From Ignavibacterium sp. (lineage in GTDB: Bacteria > Bacteroidota > Ignavibacteria > Ignavibacteriales > Ignavibacteriaceae): 64,000 nucleotides of DNA. Each line of letters starts with the position of its first letter. Position 1 is the first letter of the stretch. The stretch covers positions 2,728,001 to 2,792,000 of the forward strand of contig NZ_AP026678.1 in NCBI RefSeq assembly GCF_025998815.1, read 5' to 3'. The notes under the pieces are model-generated. The model saw nothing but the letters and a program-made list of their open reading frames with translations, ran no database searches and was not told where the DNA came from. Below are positions 1 to 8,352 of the stretch, piece by piece. A program made the position numbers and the translations under genes.

Positions 1-666
1 ATTAAAACTTATCCTGAACCAAAGATGACAGATAAAGCTGTTGTTTACTTTATTGATTTTCCTAACGCAAAACAATCGGAAATTCGTATAGGACATTTGG
101 GAATTTCTTACACACATCCCGACTATTTCAAAGCTTATGTAATGAATTATAAACTCGGTGGTAGTTTCAACGGAATTGTAAATCTGATTTTGAGAGAAGA
201 AAAAGGATTTACTTATGGCGCCAGAACAGATTTCCGTGGCACAGAGTTGCCCGGCTATTTTATAGCTACTTCTGCAGTTCAAACAAATGCTACATTAGAA
301 TCGGCACAGATTTTCAGGGATGAGATAATTAAATATCGTAATGGAATATCTCCTGAAGATATAAACTTCACAAAAAATTCTTTGTTGAAGTCTAATGCTT
401 TAAGATTTGAAACAATTGGTGCTTTGCGTGTGATGCTTTCACAAATTGCAAAATATAATCTTCCGTTTGATTATGTAAAGAATCAGGAAAAACAAATTCA
501 GGATATGACAATTGAAGAGCATAAAACAATTGCACAAAAATATCTGCACCCTGATAAGATGATTTATTTGATTGTAGGTGATAAAGCAACTCAATTCGAT
601 AAATTAAAAGAGCTTGGTTTTGGTGATCCGATTTTACTTGATAAAGATGGAAATGTTATAAATTAA
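1..666 (+). CDS. M16 (insulinase-like) peptidase, C-terminal part, cut by window edge
   Basis: The frame is open from base 1, so the gene begins upstream of the window and only about 221 residues are visible; the first ATG (25) is internal. The segment LGGSFNGIVNLILREEKG followed by FTYGA fits the conserved region of M16 C-terminal half-domains (GG-x-F-x-S-R-L ... L-R-E-x-x-G-x-x-Y-G). In this family an N-terminal half carries the zinc ligands (HxxEH) and the C-terminal half helps form the closed proteolytic chamber. No HxxEH is visible, so either it lies upstream or this is the non-catalytic partner of a two-gene M16 pair. The periplasmic location usual for such proteins in this phylum is inferred, because the signal peptide is out of view. 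A dispersed repeat follows the stop codon. Confidence 0.85.
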   Translation: MKTYPEPKMTDKAVVYFIDFPNAKQSEIRIGHLGISYTHPDYFKAYVMNYKLGGSFNGIVNLILREEKGFTYGARTDFRGTELPGYFIATSAVQTNATLESAQIFRDEIIKYRNGISPEDINFTKNSLLKSNALRFETIGALRVMLSQIAKYNLPFDYVKNQEKQIQDMTIEEHKTIAQKYLHPDKMIYLIVGDKATQFDKLKELGFGDPILLDKDGNVIN

Positions 667-667
667 G

Positions 668-722
668 TTTGCAAATGCAGAGTCGCAGAGAGTTTAATCT
701 TTGCGGCTCTGCGTCTTTGCGA
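668..722. repeat. Dispersed GCAGAG/TTTGCG inverted repeat, copy 1
   Basis: An imperfect inverted repeat: a left arm rich in GCAGAG near 676-690 and a right arm CTCTGCGTCTTTGCG near 707-721. The right arm reads in reverse complement almost the same as 4677-4703, so this is one copy of a dispersed element. It lies between a plus-strand and a minus-strand gene end, where a stem could also serve as a two-way terminator. Confidence 0.6.
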
Positions 723-731
723 GAAATTTAT

Positions 732-1370
732 TTATTTTTTAATTGATAATGCAGTTCGAAGAAATCCGGCGGATAAAGACAGCAAGCCAACGAGAAAAAC
801 TCCCCACATAAACTCAACCGGAGAAGTTGAATTTAATCTTTCTTCAAAGTTCCGGACAAAGCTAAATAAAATCAGAATCACGCCAATTAGAATAAGTATA
901 ATATCTGATTTCATAAATTTAATTCTATTACCAGCTTCATTCTGCCTCAAAGCAACAACAGAAAATAAAATAAAGATTACTGATACTAAAACCGGTGCAA
1001 GAACTGGAGAAATCCAGGGAACGGGGATAAGAAAAAGTAAATCATCAGTCAAAAGAGAATGGGGCCAATTGATAAAAACCTTTAACCACAGATAATAAAA
1101 AATATCCCACACACCAAATGCAAATAAAAAGTAAGCAACTTTTTCCACAAATTTTTTCCCGGCAATCAATGCTATAGTTCCAAGCATTATAATTGTTGCA
1201 AGCTCTCTTCCAAGTTCAATAATCAAAATTTTTTCGGGTATTATTTTTAATGGGAAAGTAAAACCGTTTGGATAATAAAGCTCTCTTAAATAAACAACTA
1301 CAGCAGATTCAAGATAAGCCATTGCGATACTTAACAACAAAACAGTAAAAATTTTTTGTGCTAGCTTCAT
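732..1370 (-). CDS. Conserved hypothetical integral membrane protein
   Basis: I do not recognise a named family. The 212-residue product is strongly hydrophobic, with about six likely membrane helices (near residues 7-25, 45-65, 70-90, 112-140, 150-170 and 185-205). The N-terminus MKLAQKIFTVLLLSIAMAYL could be a first helix or a signal anchor. Short loops carry few charged residues and no catalytic motif is evident. The start is supported by AGGAAAATATT just upstream of the ATG. It converges on the M16 gene with a repeat element between them. The call of membrane protein is firm; function is unknown. Confidence 0.75.
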   Translation of the reverse strand: MKLAQKIFTVLLLSIAMAYLESAVVVYLRELYYPNGFTFPLKIIPEKILIIELGRELATIIMLGTIALIAGKKFVEKVAYFLFAFGVWDIFYYLWLKVFINWPHSLLTDDLLFLIPVPWISPVLAPVLVSVIFILFSVVALRQNEAGNRIKFMKSDIILILIGVILILFSFVRNFEERLNSTSPVEFMWGVFLVGLLSLSAGFLRTALSIKK

Positions 1371-1512
1371 AATATTTTCCTGAAGGAATGAATTTTTATT
1401 TCTTCTCAGATAACATAATTCACGAGCTTAAAACATTCAATGAAGATTGAATATGTTTCGAATGCTGATTAAATTGCCTCAGCAAGATTGATTCATATTT
1501 GCAGGATTATCA

Positions 1513-1728
1513 ATGCGAGAATTTTTCAGCGTTCAGGAAGTAGCCAAATTGCTGAATGTAAGTCATTCAGCGGTTCTTTATCACATTCGTTCCGGAAATC
1601 TTAAAGCTGAACAGGTGGGAAAAATCTATATCATTGCAAAGGAAGACTTTGGTGATTTTCTGAAAAGTCAGCAAAAGAAAAAAGAAAAGAAAGTAAAAAA
1701 GAAACCTGATGAACCACTACTCTTCTGA
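1513..1728 (+). CDS. Small helix-turn-helix (excisionase/MerR-type) DNA-binding protein
   Basis: A 71-residue protein. Residues 4-50 (FFSVQEVAKLLNVSHSAVLY ... LKAEQVGKIYIIAKEDFGDF) fit the HTH_17/excisionase-type winged helix: a helix-turn-helix, then a short wing that in this family ends in 'W/Y-x-I-x-x-x-D-L-x-x-F/W'. The last 20 residues are a very basic Lys/Glu tail, which could add non-specific DNA binding. Despite the family name there is no integrase or other mobile-element gene nearby, so an ordinary small regulator is more likely than a phage excisionase. Its 3' end overlaps the convergent gene at 1717-2166 by 12 bases. Confidence 0.8.
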   Translation: MREFFSVQEVAKLLNVSHSAVLYHIRSGNLKAEQVGKIYIIAKEDFGDFLKSQQKKKEKKVKKKPDEPLLF

Positions 1729-2166
1729 TTCTGAAAACTTCAGAATTTTGATTAAGTACTCAGTTAATTCCTTCCTCGATTTTCCCGACAATTCTTTTAT
1801 ACAATAACAATAAGCAAAAACAATCGGAACAATTCTTAACTTATCATCACTGTAAAACTGGTCAATCTTTTTAACCATCATACTTAAGTCAAGTTCGTTC
1901 AATTTATTCTGTTCCAACAAATTTTTAATATCATCTCTGCAACCAAGCGAATCATAATTGAACTGAAATAAGTTGATAACTCTTTGTCTCTCAAGCATTG
2001 AGCTTAAATAATCATATTTCATATCGCGCATAATTGAATACTTTTCATAATCAATCCACATATATCCATTCTCTGCACCTTTAGTATACCTTTTATCCTG
2101 CGCGAAACTCAATATTTGAAATATCAGGATAAAAATGGAAACAAATATGAAATTGAATTTTTTCAT
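1717..2166 (-). CDS. Hypothetical secreted protein
   Basis: I do not recognise the family. The 149-residue product begins with a clear Sec signal peptide (MKKFNFIFVSIFILIFQILS, predicted cleavage after SFA near residue 22). The mature part is charged and mostly helical in composition, with single cysteines near residues 76 and 118-120. No lipobox and no sorting domain are present, so a periplasmic location is inferred. It overlaps the convergent HTH gene by 12 bases, and its promoter region is shared back to back with the DUF2779 gene at 2264. Confidence 0.65.
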   Translation of the reverse strand: MKKFNFIFVSIFILIFQILSFAQDKRYTKGAENGYMWIDYEKYSIMRDMKYDYLSSMLERQRVINLFQFNYDSLGCRDDIKNLLEQNKLNELDLSMMVKKIDQFYSDDKLRIVPIVFAYCYCIKELSGKSRKELTEYLIKILKFSESEE

Positions 2167-2187
2167 AAGAATTACATTAACAAAAAT

Positions 2188-2219
2188 TTTCCAATCTTAT
2201 TGCAAATAAACTAAATTTG
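2188..2219 (+). promoter_or_regulatory. Bacteroidota-type promoter for the DUF2779-SDR pair
   Basis: TAAATTTG at 2212-2219 matches the TAnnTTTG -7 element used by the Bacteroidota primary sigma factor. TTTC at 2188-2191, 20 bases upstream, is a near match to the -33 TTTG. The ATG at 2264 follows by 45 bases. Confidence 0.4.
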
Positions 2220-2263
2220 TATAGCAGTTAAAAGTCATTTGATAATCTATTCGGACACATTAA

Positions 2264-3742
2264 ATGGGCTCTCATCTTCTTAGCAAATCATCTTTTATTC
2301 GCGGAATTCAATGCGAAAAACATCTCTACCTTTATAAATATCATTATGATGAGATGGATGAACTTTCTGAAATGCAGAAGGCAATTTTTAAAAGAGGTAC
2401 TGATGTTGGAAAACTTGCGCAACAACTTTTCCCCGGTGGAATTGATTTGTCTCCCGAATCTCATACAGATTATGATGAGGCAATAATTAATACTAAAGAA
2501 AGTCTGAAATCAGGTAAGAAAATTATTTACGAAGCAGCTTTTCAATTTGACGAAGTACTTTCAGTTGCAGATATTCTTGTAAATAATAAGTCCGGCTTGA
2601 AAGTATTTGAAGTTAAAAGCTCGACTTCTGTAACTGATGTTTATCTGATGGATGCAGCACTTCAATATTGGGTGATATCAAATTCAGGTTATCGTATCAA
2701 AGATTTTTCAATTGTATATATAAATAATCAGTATGTAAGAAATGGAGATTTGGATTTAAAGCAATTGTTTATTGTTGAATCAGTACTCGAAGAAATTCTG
2801 TCATTACAAAAATGGGTTGAAGAAAATATTGGCAGATTGAAAAAAGTACTATCACAAAGTAAAATTCCGGAAATTGACATTGGCGTACATTGTTATTCGC
2901 CTTACTTATGTGGCTTTTATAATTATTGCAGAAAACATATTCCGGAAAATTCTGTTTTCGATTTGAGCGGTGTTCATCTTTCGACTAAATACCAAATGTA
3001 CAGAAGCGGAATAATTTCGCTCGATGAGATAACTGATGAAATAAATCTTCCGCAAGGGGCAAAGATTCAGGTTGATGTTTTCAGGAATGGAAAAAATCTT
3101 ATTGATGCGGATGCAATAAAAAGTTTTTTATCTGAGATTAATTATCCCATTTACTTTATGGACTTCGAAACCTTTCAACCGGCAATCCCAATGTTTGATA
3201 ACTCAAGACCATATATGCAAATACCTTTTCAGTATTCACTACATTATAAAAAAAATAAAAGGAGTGCTTTAGAACATTATGAATTTCTTGCTGAAGCTAA
3301 AGATGATCCGAGAATTCCATTTATTGAGAATCTGATAAATGCTATCGATTCCAGGGGCGATATCCTTGTGTATAATAAATCTTTTGAGATAACACGACTT
3401 AAAGAAATTGCCGAGGCATTTCCGAAATACAAAAAGCAGATTGAAAATATTATCGGTAGAATAAAAGATTTGATAATTCCTTTCCAGAAAAAATATTACT
3501 ACACAAATGAAATGAAAGGTTCCTATTCAATTAAATATGTTCTGCCGGCACTTGTACCGGAATTAAATTATGATAATCTGGCTATCAATGAAGGCGGATT
3601 AGCTTCACTTACTTTTGAAAGTCTGTTTGGGGAAAGTGATTCTGAAATAATAAAAGAAAAAAGAAATCAACTTCTTGAATATTGCAAGCTTGATACTTTT
3701 GCAATGGTAAAAATTTTAGAAAAACTGGAAAGTATAAAATGA
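2264..3742 (+). CDS. DUF2779 protein, Cas4-like nuclease plus RNase H-like domain
   Basis: A 492-residue cytosolic protein of the DUF2779 type. The N-terminal half looks like a PD-(D/E)xK nuclease of the Cas4/RecB type: an acidic region near 88-105, then FEVKSST (E-x-K) near 117-123. One cysteine at C17 and three at C210, C216 and C222 have the spacing expected of the Fe-S cluster that staples such nucleases. The C-terminal half has IYFMDFETF near 297-305 and a late YCKLDTFAM, resembling DnaQ/RNase H-like 3'-5' exonucleases (D-x-E ... Y-x-x-x-D). DNA or RNA cleavage is inferred; the family has no settled role that I know of. The stop overlaps the next start as ATGA, so the two genes are translationally coupled. 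Confidence 0.8.
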   Translation: MGSHLLSKSSFIRGIQCEKHLYLYKYHYDEMDELSEMQKAIFKRGTDVGKLAQQLFPGGIDLSPESHTDYDEAIINTKESLKSGKKIIYEAAFQFDEVLSVADILVNNKSGLKVFEVKSSTSVTDVYLMDAALQYWVISNSGYRIKDFSIVYINNQYVRNGDLDLKQLFIVESVLEEILSLQKWVEENIGRLKKVLSQSKIPEIDIGVHCYSPYLCGFYNYCRKHIPENSVFDLSGVHLSTKYQMYRSGIISLDEITDEINLPQGAKIQVDVFRNGKNLIDADAIKSFLSEINYPIYFMDFETFQPAIPMFDNSRPYMQIPFQYSLHYKKNKRSALEHYEFLAEAKDDPRIPFIENLINAIDSRGDILVYNKSFEITRLKEIAEAFPKYKKQIENIIGRIKDLIIPFQKKYYYTNEMKGSYSIKYVLPALVPELNYDNLAINEGGLASLTFESLFGESDSEIIKEKRNQLLEYCKLDTFAMVKILEKLESIK

Positions 3743-4590
3743 ATAACAGAATTTGTCTTATAACCGGTGCAACTTCGGGTATTGGTAAAGCTGTAGCATT
3801 TGAGCTGTCGAAAAAAAATTATGAATTGATTTTAATCGGAAGAAATGAAAACAAATGTGAAAAAGTCGTTCGGGAAATAAAAAGTAGAAATAATAATACG
3901 ACAGTTAATTACTATGTGGCTGATATTTCATTAATTAAAGAAGTAAAGATGCTAAGTGAGAGAATAAAAAATGATTATCACAGAATTGATGTGTTGATAA
4001 ATAATGCCGGTGCAAGATTTCTTCAGCATCAGTTAACCAGTGAGGGAATTGAATTAACTCTTGCTACAAATCATCTCGGACATTTCGTTTTAACAAATGA
4101 ACTACTTCCTTTATTAAAAAATTCTGACGATGCAAGGATAATTAATATTTCTTCTGCGGCACACGGCGGAGGGAAAGGGCTGATTGAAAATATATCTGAT
4201 TCATCCACTTATGATGGAAGATTGCAATACTCAAATTCTAAACTGGCTAATGTTCTTTTTACTTATGAGTTGGCTGAAAGATTAAGTAATCATAAGATTG
4301 GTGTGTTCGCAGTTGATCCAGGTGGCGTGGCAACAAACTTCGCAAGGAATAACGGATTAAAGTTCTGGATTAAACATCTTGTTTATTACTTATTGAAAAG
4401 ACAATTGATTACTCCAAAACAAGCTGCGCAAACAATTGTTTATCTGGCTAATTCAGTTGAAGTAAAAGGACAAACAGCAAAATATTTTTTTGATATGAAT
4501 GAAAAAAAATCTTCACAACTTTCTTATGATAAAGCCTTACAGAAAAATTTGTGGGAGATGAGTGAGGAATTAGTAAAAGGAATAAAGTGA
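3739..4590 (+). CDS. Short-chain dehydrogenase/reductase (SDR)
   Basis: A 283-residue classical SDR with a Rossmann fold. TGATSGIG at residues 9-16 is the cofactor-binding glycine motif; R near 36 following the second strand suggests NADP(H) preference. NNAG lies near residue 90, the serine of ISSAA near 137, and YSNSK near 160 supplies the catalytic Tyr and Lys. Its length and the segment 'ATNHLGHFVLTNELLPLL' resemble the retinol dehydrogenase/WW-oxidoreductase-like branch, but the substrate cannot be read from sequence. It overlaps the DUF2779 gene by 4 bases; no functional link is obvious beyond coupling. Confidence 0.9.
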   Translation: MNNRICLITGATSGIGKAVAFELSKKNYELILIGRNENKCEKVVREIKSRNNNTTVNYYVADISLIKEVKMLSERIKNDYHRIDVLINNAGARFLQHQLTSEGIELTLATNHLGHFVLTNELLPLLKNSDDARIINISSAAHGGGKGLIENISDSSTYDGRLQYSNSKLANVLFTYELAERLSNHKIGVFAVDPGGVATNFARNNGLKFWIKHLVYYLLKRQLITPKQAAQTIVYLANSVEVKGQTAKYFFDMNEKKSSQLSYDKALQKNLWEMSEELVKGIK

Positions 4591-4651
4591 TTTCTTTTTG
4601 TTGTAAAAATCTTTTTGAGAGAGATTAAAAAGTTCTCAACCTGCAGCTCAA

Positions 4652-4703
4652 TTGCGCCTCTGCACGAAGTATTTCACGCAGAGACGCAAAGCCGCAAAGA
4701 TTA
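4652..4703. repeat. Dispersed GCAGAG/TTTGCG inverted repeat, copy 2
   Basis: TTGCGCCTCTGC (4652-4663) and GCAGAGACGCAA (4678-4689) form an 11-of-12 inverted repeat. The sequence through 4703 is the reverse complement of the element at 696-721 with only a few changes. It sits in the short gap between two convergent genes, as copy 1 does. Confidence 0.6.
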
Positions 4704-7700
4704 CTAATCTTTCCAGTCAGGAACTCTTCCCGGTGTGTATGGTGCTTTTAATTTTTCTAATTCACTTTCAAGATTTTTCAAATCAACTTCAATAAGCTTT
4801 TTCAACGCACTTAACACTGGTTTAAATTCATTCGAAGCAATGCGATAATTGTCACGATAAGTTTGTGTCGGTGCAGATGTTGTTTGCCACATTCCGTAAA
4901 CTACTTCACCAACTCTATCTGCAATACTTGGATAAACCGGTTCATTTCTTTTAGCAATTACATCATCACCGGCAAGTTTTCTGTAAAGCGATGTGTTTTC
5001 AGAAGCAATTCTATCTGTTTCTTCTAATAATTTGTGTGGAGCGTTTTCTGTTCTTAAAAGTGCCGTTTTAATTAAAACAATTTTATTTTTTAATTCATTA
5101 GAAGATTCAATCGCTCCCTGAACAGCACGATTAAGTTCTGTTACTTTCTTTTGGAAAGCAACTAATTCAGTTCTGTCTTCAGCAGGTAATGTTACATTGT
5201 TCAGTACTTTGGCTTCAAACTCAACAGGACCAGCAACTTGTTTAAATTCTCCTTTATCATAAAGTGTCATTTTGACTTTGTATTTTCCCGGCATTACGGG
5301 ATAACCACTTTCATCCTGTGAATCTGCCTTTTTAACAGGATTAGCTGAGGGATATTTTAAATCCCAATTAACTCTGTTAATACCTTCTTTTACATCGCTT
5401 TTAATTTTCCTGACGATGTTTCCCGCATCATCATAAACAGTAAATAAAAGATAAGGTTTTATTTCGTCATCTTCTTTTCTTAAATCCTCCCAACTTGGAT
5501 AATAAACAGGCTCACCTTTTTCAATTAATTTTTTCTCTTTTTCTTTTCTTTGTTCTTTCAAAGTCTTTGGAGCTTCCTTAACATAATAAGTAAAGGTTGC
5601 TCCGAATGGTGGATTTTCTGCTTTATAAAAAGATGAACCAAGTGAACTGAAAGTAGCATTACGTTTTATAAACATAAGTGCATCTTTAACCGGGAAGATT
5701 TTGAAATTCTCTTCCTCAAGATTTTTTTCAGTTATATCTCTTAAAGGCGAATAATTATCAAGTATATAAAAACCTCGTCCGAATGTTGCCAACGCAAGAT
5801 CATTTTCTCGTCTTTGAATATCAAGATCACGAACAGCAGTTGTTGGAAGATTTCCTTTAAGTTGAATCCAGTTCTTTCCACCATTGATGGTAAAGAAAAC
5901 TCCGTACTCAGTTCCGATAAATAGTAAATCCGGTTTGATATGATCCTGTATAATTGAATAAACAACGAATGGCTCTTTCAAATCCCCGGTAATTGATTTC
6001 CAGCTTTTTCCTCTGTCATTACTTACAAGGATATAAGGTTTGAAGTCAGCTCGCTTGTGATTATCAAAAGTTGCATAAACAGTGTTTGCATCAAATAAAG
6101 ATGCGTAAATACAACTTACATAAGTTGTCTCCGGAACGTCTGGAAATTTTTCAATTCTTCTCCAATTTTTCCCTCCATCTTCAGTTACCTGAATTAGTCC
6201 GTCATCTGTCCCGACATAAATTAAACCTTCTACCAAAGGTGATTCACTTAATGAAACTATATTCCCGTAGAAAGATGTCGAAGCATTTTTTGCAACTGCA
6301 TCAACACTCCAGACTTTTCCCATAACAGTCAATTTATTTCTGTCAATTCTTCTTGTTAAATCATCGCTTATTGCCTGCCAGCTATTTCCTCTGTCATCAC
6401 TTCGGAATAATTTATTGGCTGCAACATAAAGTCTTGTATTACTGTGCGGACTTATTATTAGCGGAGTATCCCAATTCCATCTGTAAGGTTCTTCACCTTC
6501 TTTTTCCTGAGGTTTAATACTGAATAACTCACCACTTTGCATATCATATCTTGTTAAACCACCATATTGCCATAAACAATAAATTATATTTGGATTAGAT
6601 GGATCTGCGAGTGCTTCGTATCCATCACCTCCAACAAGTGGAATCCAATCAGCATTAACAATTCCTTCTTCATTAATGGTTTGCGAAGGAACTATCATAC
6701 TGTTGTTGTCCTGTGTTCCTCCCATTACACGATAGAACGGTTGGAAGTTATCAACACTTACGCGATAAAATTGTGTAATTGGAAGATTGTTTTTAAAATG
6801 AAAAGTATTTCCGGCATCGAATGTTTCATAAATACCACCATCACCACCAATTAAATAGTGAGAAGGATTATCTGGATTAATCCAGAAAGCATGATCATCG
6901 ACATGTCTTCCTTTGGTAGAAATTTGTTTGAAAGTTTTTCCACCATCAGTAGTTATTGATGAGAATGTATCAAGAACATAAACTTTATCAACATCAATTG
7001 GGTCACAGAAAATTTCAGAGTAATATTGAGCGCTAACATTTTTGTAGTCGCTCATCTTCTCCCAGCTCGCACCTCGATTTGTTGTTCTGTAAAATCCACT
7101 TGCATCATCTGCGGCTTCAATTATTGCATAAACAAAATCGGGATTAACTGGTGAGATTGCTAATCCTATTCTTCCCACATCGCCTGAAGGTAAACCGGAT
7201 TCAAGTTTCTTCCAGGTTTTTCCCGCATCTGTTGATTTGTAAATTGCACTTTCAGGTCCACCGTTTATCAATGTCCAGACATGTCTTCTTCTCTGATAAG
7301 AAGCAGCATAAAGTACATCCGGATTTCTTGGATCCATTACAACATCAGTTACACCAGTTCTTGGACTAATATAAAGAACAGAATCCCAGGTAGCTCCATA
7401 ATCAGTTGATTTATAAAGTCCACGCTGTCCACCATCTCCCCAAAGAGGACCTTGTGCAGCTACATAAATTACTTTGCTATCGCGGGGATCAATAAGCACT
7501 TTTGCAATGTGTTCGGATTTTTCCAATCCGATTTTCTTAAAACTTTTTCCTCCATCTTCACTTCTGTAAAGCCCATCGCCCCAGCTAACACTTCTTTGAG
7601 AATTATTTTCTCCTGTTCCAACATAAACAACATGAGGATTATTCGGATCGAGAGTTACACAACCAATTGAATGTGAACCGTATGAATCAAATATTGGCTC

Positions 7701-7961
7701 CCAGGTTGTTCCGGAGTTAGTAGTTTTCCATACATTGCCACAAGCAACTGCAACATAAAATTCGTGATAGTTGTTTGGATTTACTGCAAAGTCAGTTACT
7801 CTGCCGGATGTTACTGCTGGTCCAATCGAACGGAATTTTAATCCGCTGAAAGTTGAAGACTTGTAAGGTGATTTGTCTTCTTTCTTGTCTTCATTTTGTG
7901 AAAAGATTGAAGTTGTCGAAACAATTAATAGAATTACGAGAATGAAATTTTTTAATTTCAT
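4704..7961 (-). CDS. Large secreted sortilin/VPS10-like beta-propeller protein ('glycosyl hydrolase'-type)
   Basis: A 1085-residue exported protein: signal peptide to about residue 22 (STTSIFSQ), then roughly residues 35-760 made of BNR/sortilin-type repeats with the recurring Asp-box pattern S/T-x-D-x-G-x-x-W/F (for example TTNSGTTW, SEDGGKSF, STDYGATW, TNRGASW, SNDRGKSW). Repeats with 'P.NP..VY/IY' strands sit between them, as in VPS10 proteins. The C-terminal ~300 residues hold a beta-sandwich-like stretch and a helical tail. Similar proteins are often labelled glycosyl hydrolase or exo-alpha-sialidase, but no catalytic Tyr/Glu/Arg set can be assigned here. There is no T9SS sorting domain, so a periplasmic or surface role in binding or peptide processing is inferred. 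Confidence 0.8.
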   Translation of the reverse strand: MKLKNFILVILLIVSTTSIFSQNEDKKEDKSPYKSSTFSGLKFRSIGPAVTSGRVTDFAVNPNNYHEFYVAVACGNVWKTTNSGTTWEPIFDSYGSHSIGCVTLDPNNPHVVYVGTGENNSQRSVSWGDGLYRSEDGGKSFKKIGLEKSEHIAKVLIDPRDSKVIYVAAQGPLWGDGGQRGLYKSTDYGATWDSVLYISPRTGVTDVVMDPRNPDVLYAASYQRRRHVWTLINGGPESAIYKSTDAGKTWKKLESGLPSGDVGRIGLAISPVNPDFVYAIIEAADDASGFYRTTNRGASWEKMSDYKNVSAQYYSEIFCDPIDVDKVYVLDTFSSITTDGGKTFKQISTKGRHVDDHAFWINPDNPSHYLIGGDGGIYETFDAGNTFHFKNNLPITQFYRVSVDNFQPFYRVMGGTQDNNSMIVPSQTINEEGIVNADWIPLVGGDGYEALADPSNPNIIYCLWQYGGLTRYDMQSGELFSIKPQEKEGEEPYRWNWDTPLIISPHSNTRLYVAANKLFRSDDRGNSWQAISDDLTRRIDRNKLTVMGKVWSVDAVAKNASTSFYGNIVSLSESPLVEGLIYVGTDDGLIQVTEDGGKNWRRIEKFPDVPETTYVSCIYASLFDANTVYATFDNHKRADFKPYILVSNDRGKSWKSITGDLKEPFVVYSIIQDHIKPDLLFIGTEYGVFFTINGGKNWIQLKGNLPTTAVRDLDIQRRENDLALATFGRGFYILDNYSPLRDITEKNLEEENFKIFPVKDALMFIKRNATFSSLGSSFYKAENPPFGATFTYYVKEAPKTLKEQRKEKEKKLIEKGEPVYYPSWEDLRKEDDEIKPYLLFTVYDDAGNIVRKIKSDVKEGINRVNWDLKYPSANPVKKADSQDESGYPVMPGKYKVKMTLYDKGEFKQVAGPVEFEAKVLNNVTLPAEDRTELVAFQKKVTELNRAVQGAIESSNELKNKIVLIKTALLRTENAPHKLLEETDRIASENTSLYRKLAGDDVIAKRNEPVYPSIADRVGEVVYGMWQTTSAPTQTYRDNYRIASNEFKPVLSALKKLIEVDLKNLESELEKLKAPYTPGRVPDWKD

Positions 7962-8046
7962 AACTGCTCCGTTGATATGTATTGAAGTGGATTTTTAATA
8001 ATTAATGATTGATTTAAAGTTGCCGTATTATTATTGGATTTCATTA

Positions 8047-8271
8047 TCATTTATTTGTTTCATACGGACAATGTCTGCAACCGCTTCCGCAGCAATAACC
8101 TCTTTTTAAAAGGAACTCTGCGGTTAATACAGCAAATCCTGTATCAGGATCAAAGTAAATATCCTGACCATTTTCGATTGCTTCTTTGTGGAGTTTTATT
8201 ATTTGTTGATAATTTGGATAGTTGCTGTTTAATCTTGATATCTTGTAGAGTTGGTTTTTATCTAAATTCAT
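8047..8271 (-). CDS. Small Cys-rich DUF5522-type protein
   Basis: A 74-residue protein ending in GYCCGSGCRHCPY (residues 58-70), the hallmark of the DUF5522 family found in Bacteroidota and proteobacteria. The four cysteines in so short a span suggest metal or Fe-S binding, which is inference. The preceding residues, with 'YFDPDTGFAVLTAEFLLKRG', are the conserved family core. It is cytosolic, with no signal peptide. It lies 85 bases upstream of the large propeller gene on the same strand and is back to back with the sigma-54 regulator at 8353. Confidence 0.8.
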   Translation of the reverse strand: MNLDKNQLYKISRLNSNYPNYQQIIKLHKEAIENGQDIYFDPDTGFAVLTAEFLLKRGYCCGSGCRHCPYETNK

Positions 8272-8302
8272 TATGCCACTTGAAAAATTATTAAAAAGCT
8301 TA

Positions 8303-8332
8303 TTGACTAAATTCTGTATATTTCGATATAAA
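8303..8332 (+). promoter_or_regulatory. Possible sigma-70-like promoter of the CHASE2 regulator
   Basis: TTGACT (8303-8308) and TATAAA (8327-8332) are separated by 18 bases and lie 21 bases before the ATG at 8353. The match is good for a housekeeping promoter, but the region is AT-rich and chance matches are easy. Confidence 0.35.
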
Positions 8333-8352
8333 TTCCTGAAACAAATTTACTA

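Noticed and set aside
1513-1728. Excisionase of an integrated element
   Set aside because: The HTH fold fits, but there is no integrase, attachment-site repeat or phage gene nearby, so it is called only a small DNA-binding protein.
6071-7670. Several 70-85 codon plus-strand ORFs
   Set aside because: All are antisense to the 1085-residue propeller gene, with compositions typical of shadow frames.
4704-7961. Sialidase or other glycoside hydrolase activity
   Set aside because: The Asp-box repeats show a propeller fold, but the catalytic residue set of sialidases could not be placed, so no enzyme activity is claimed.
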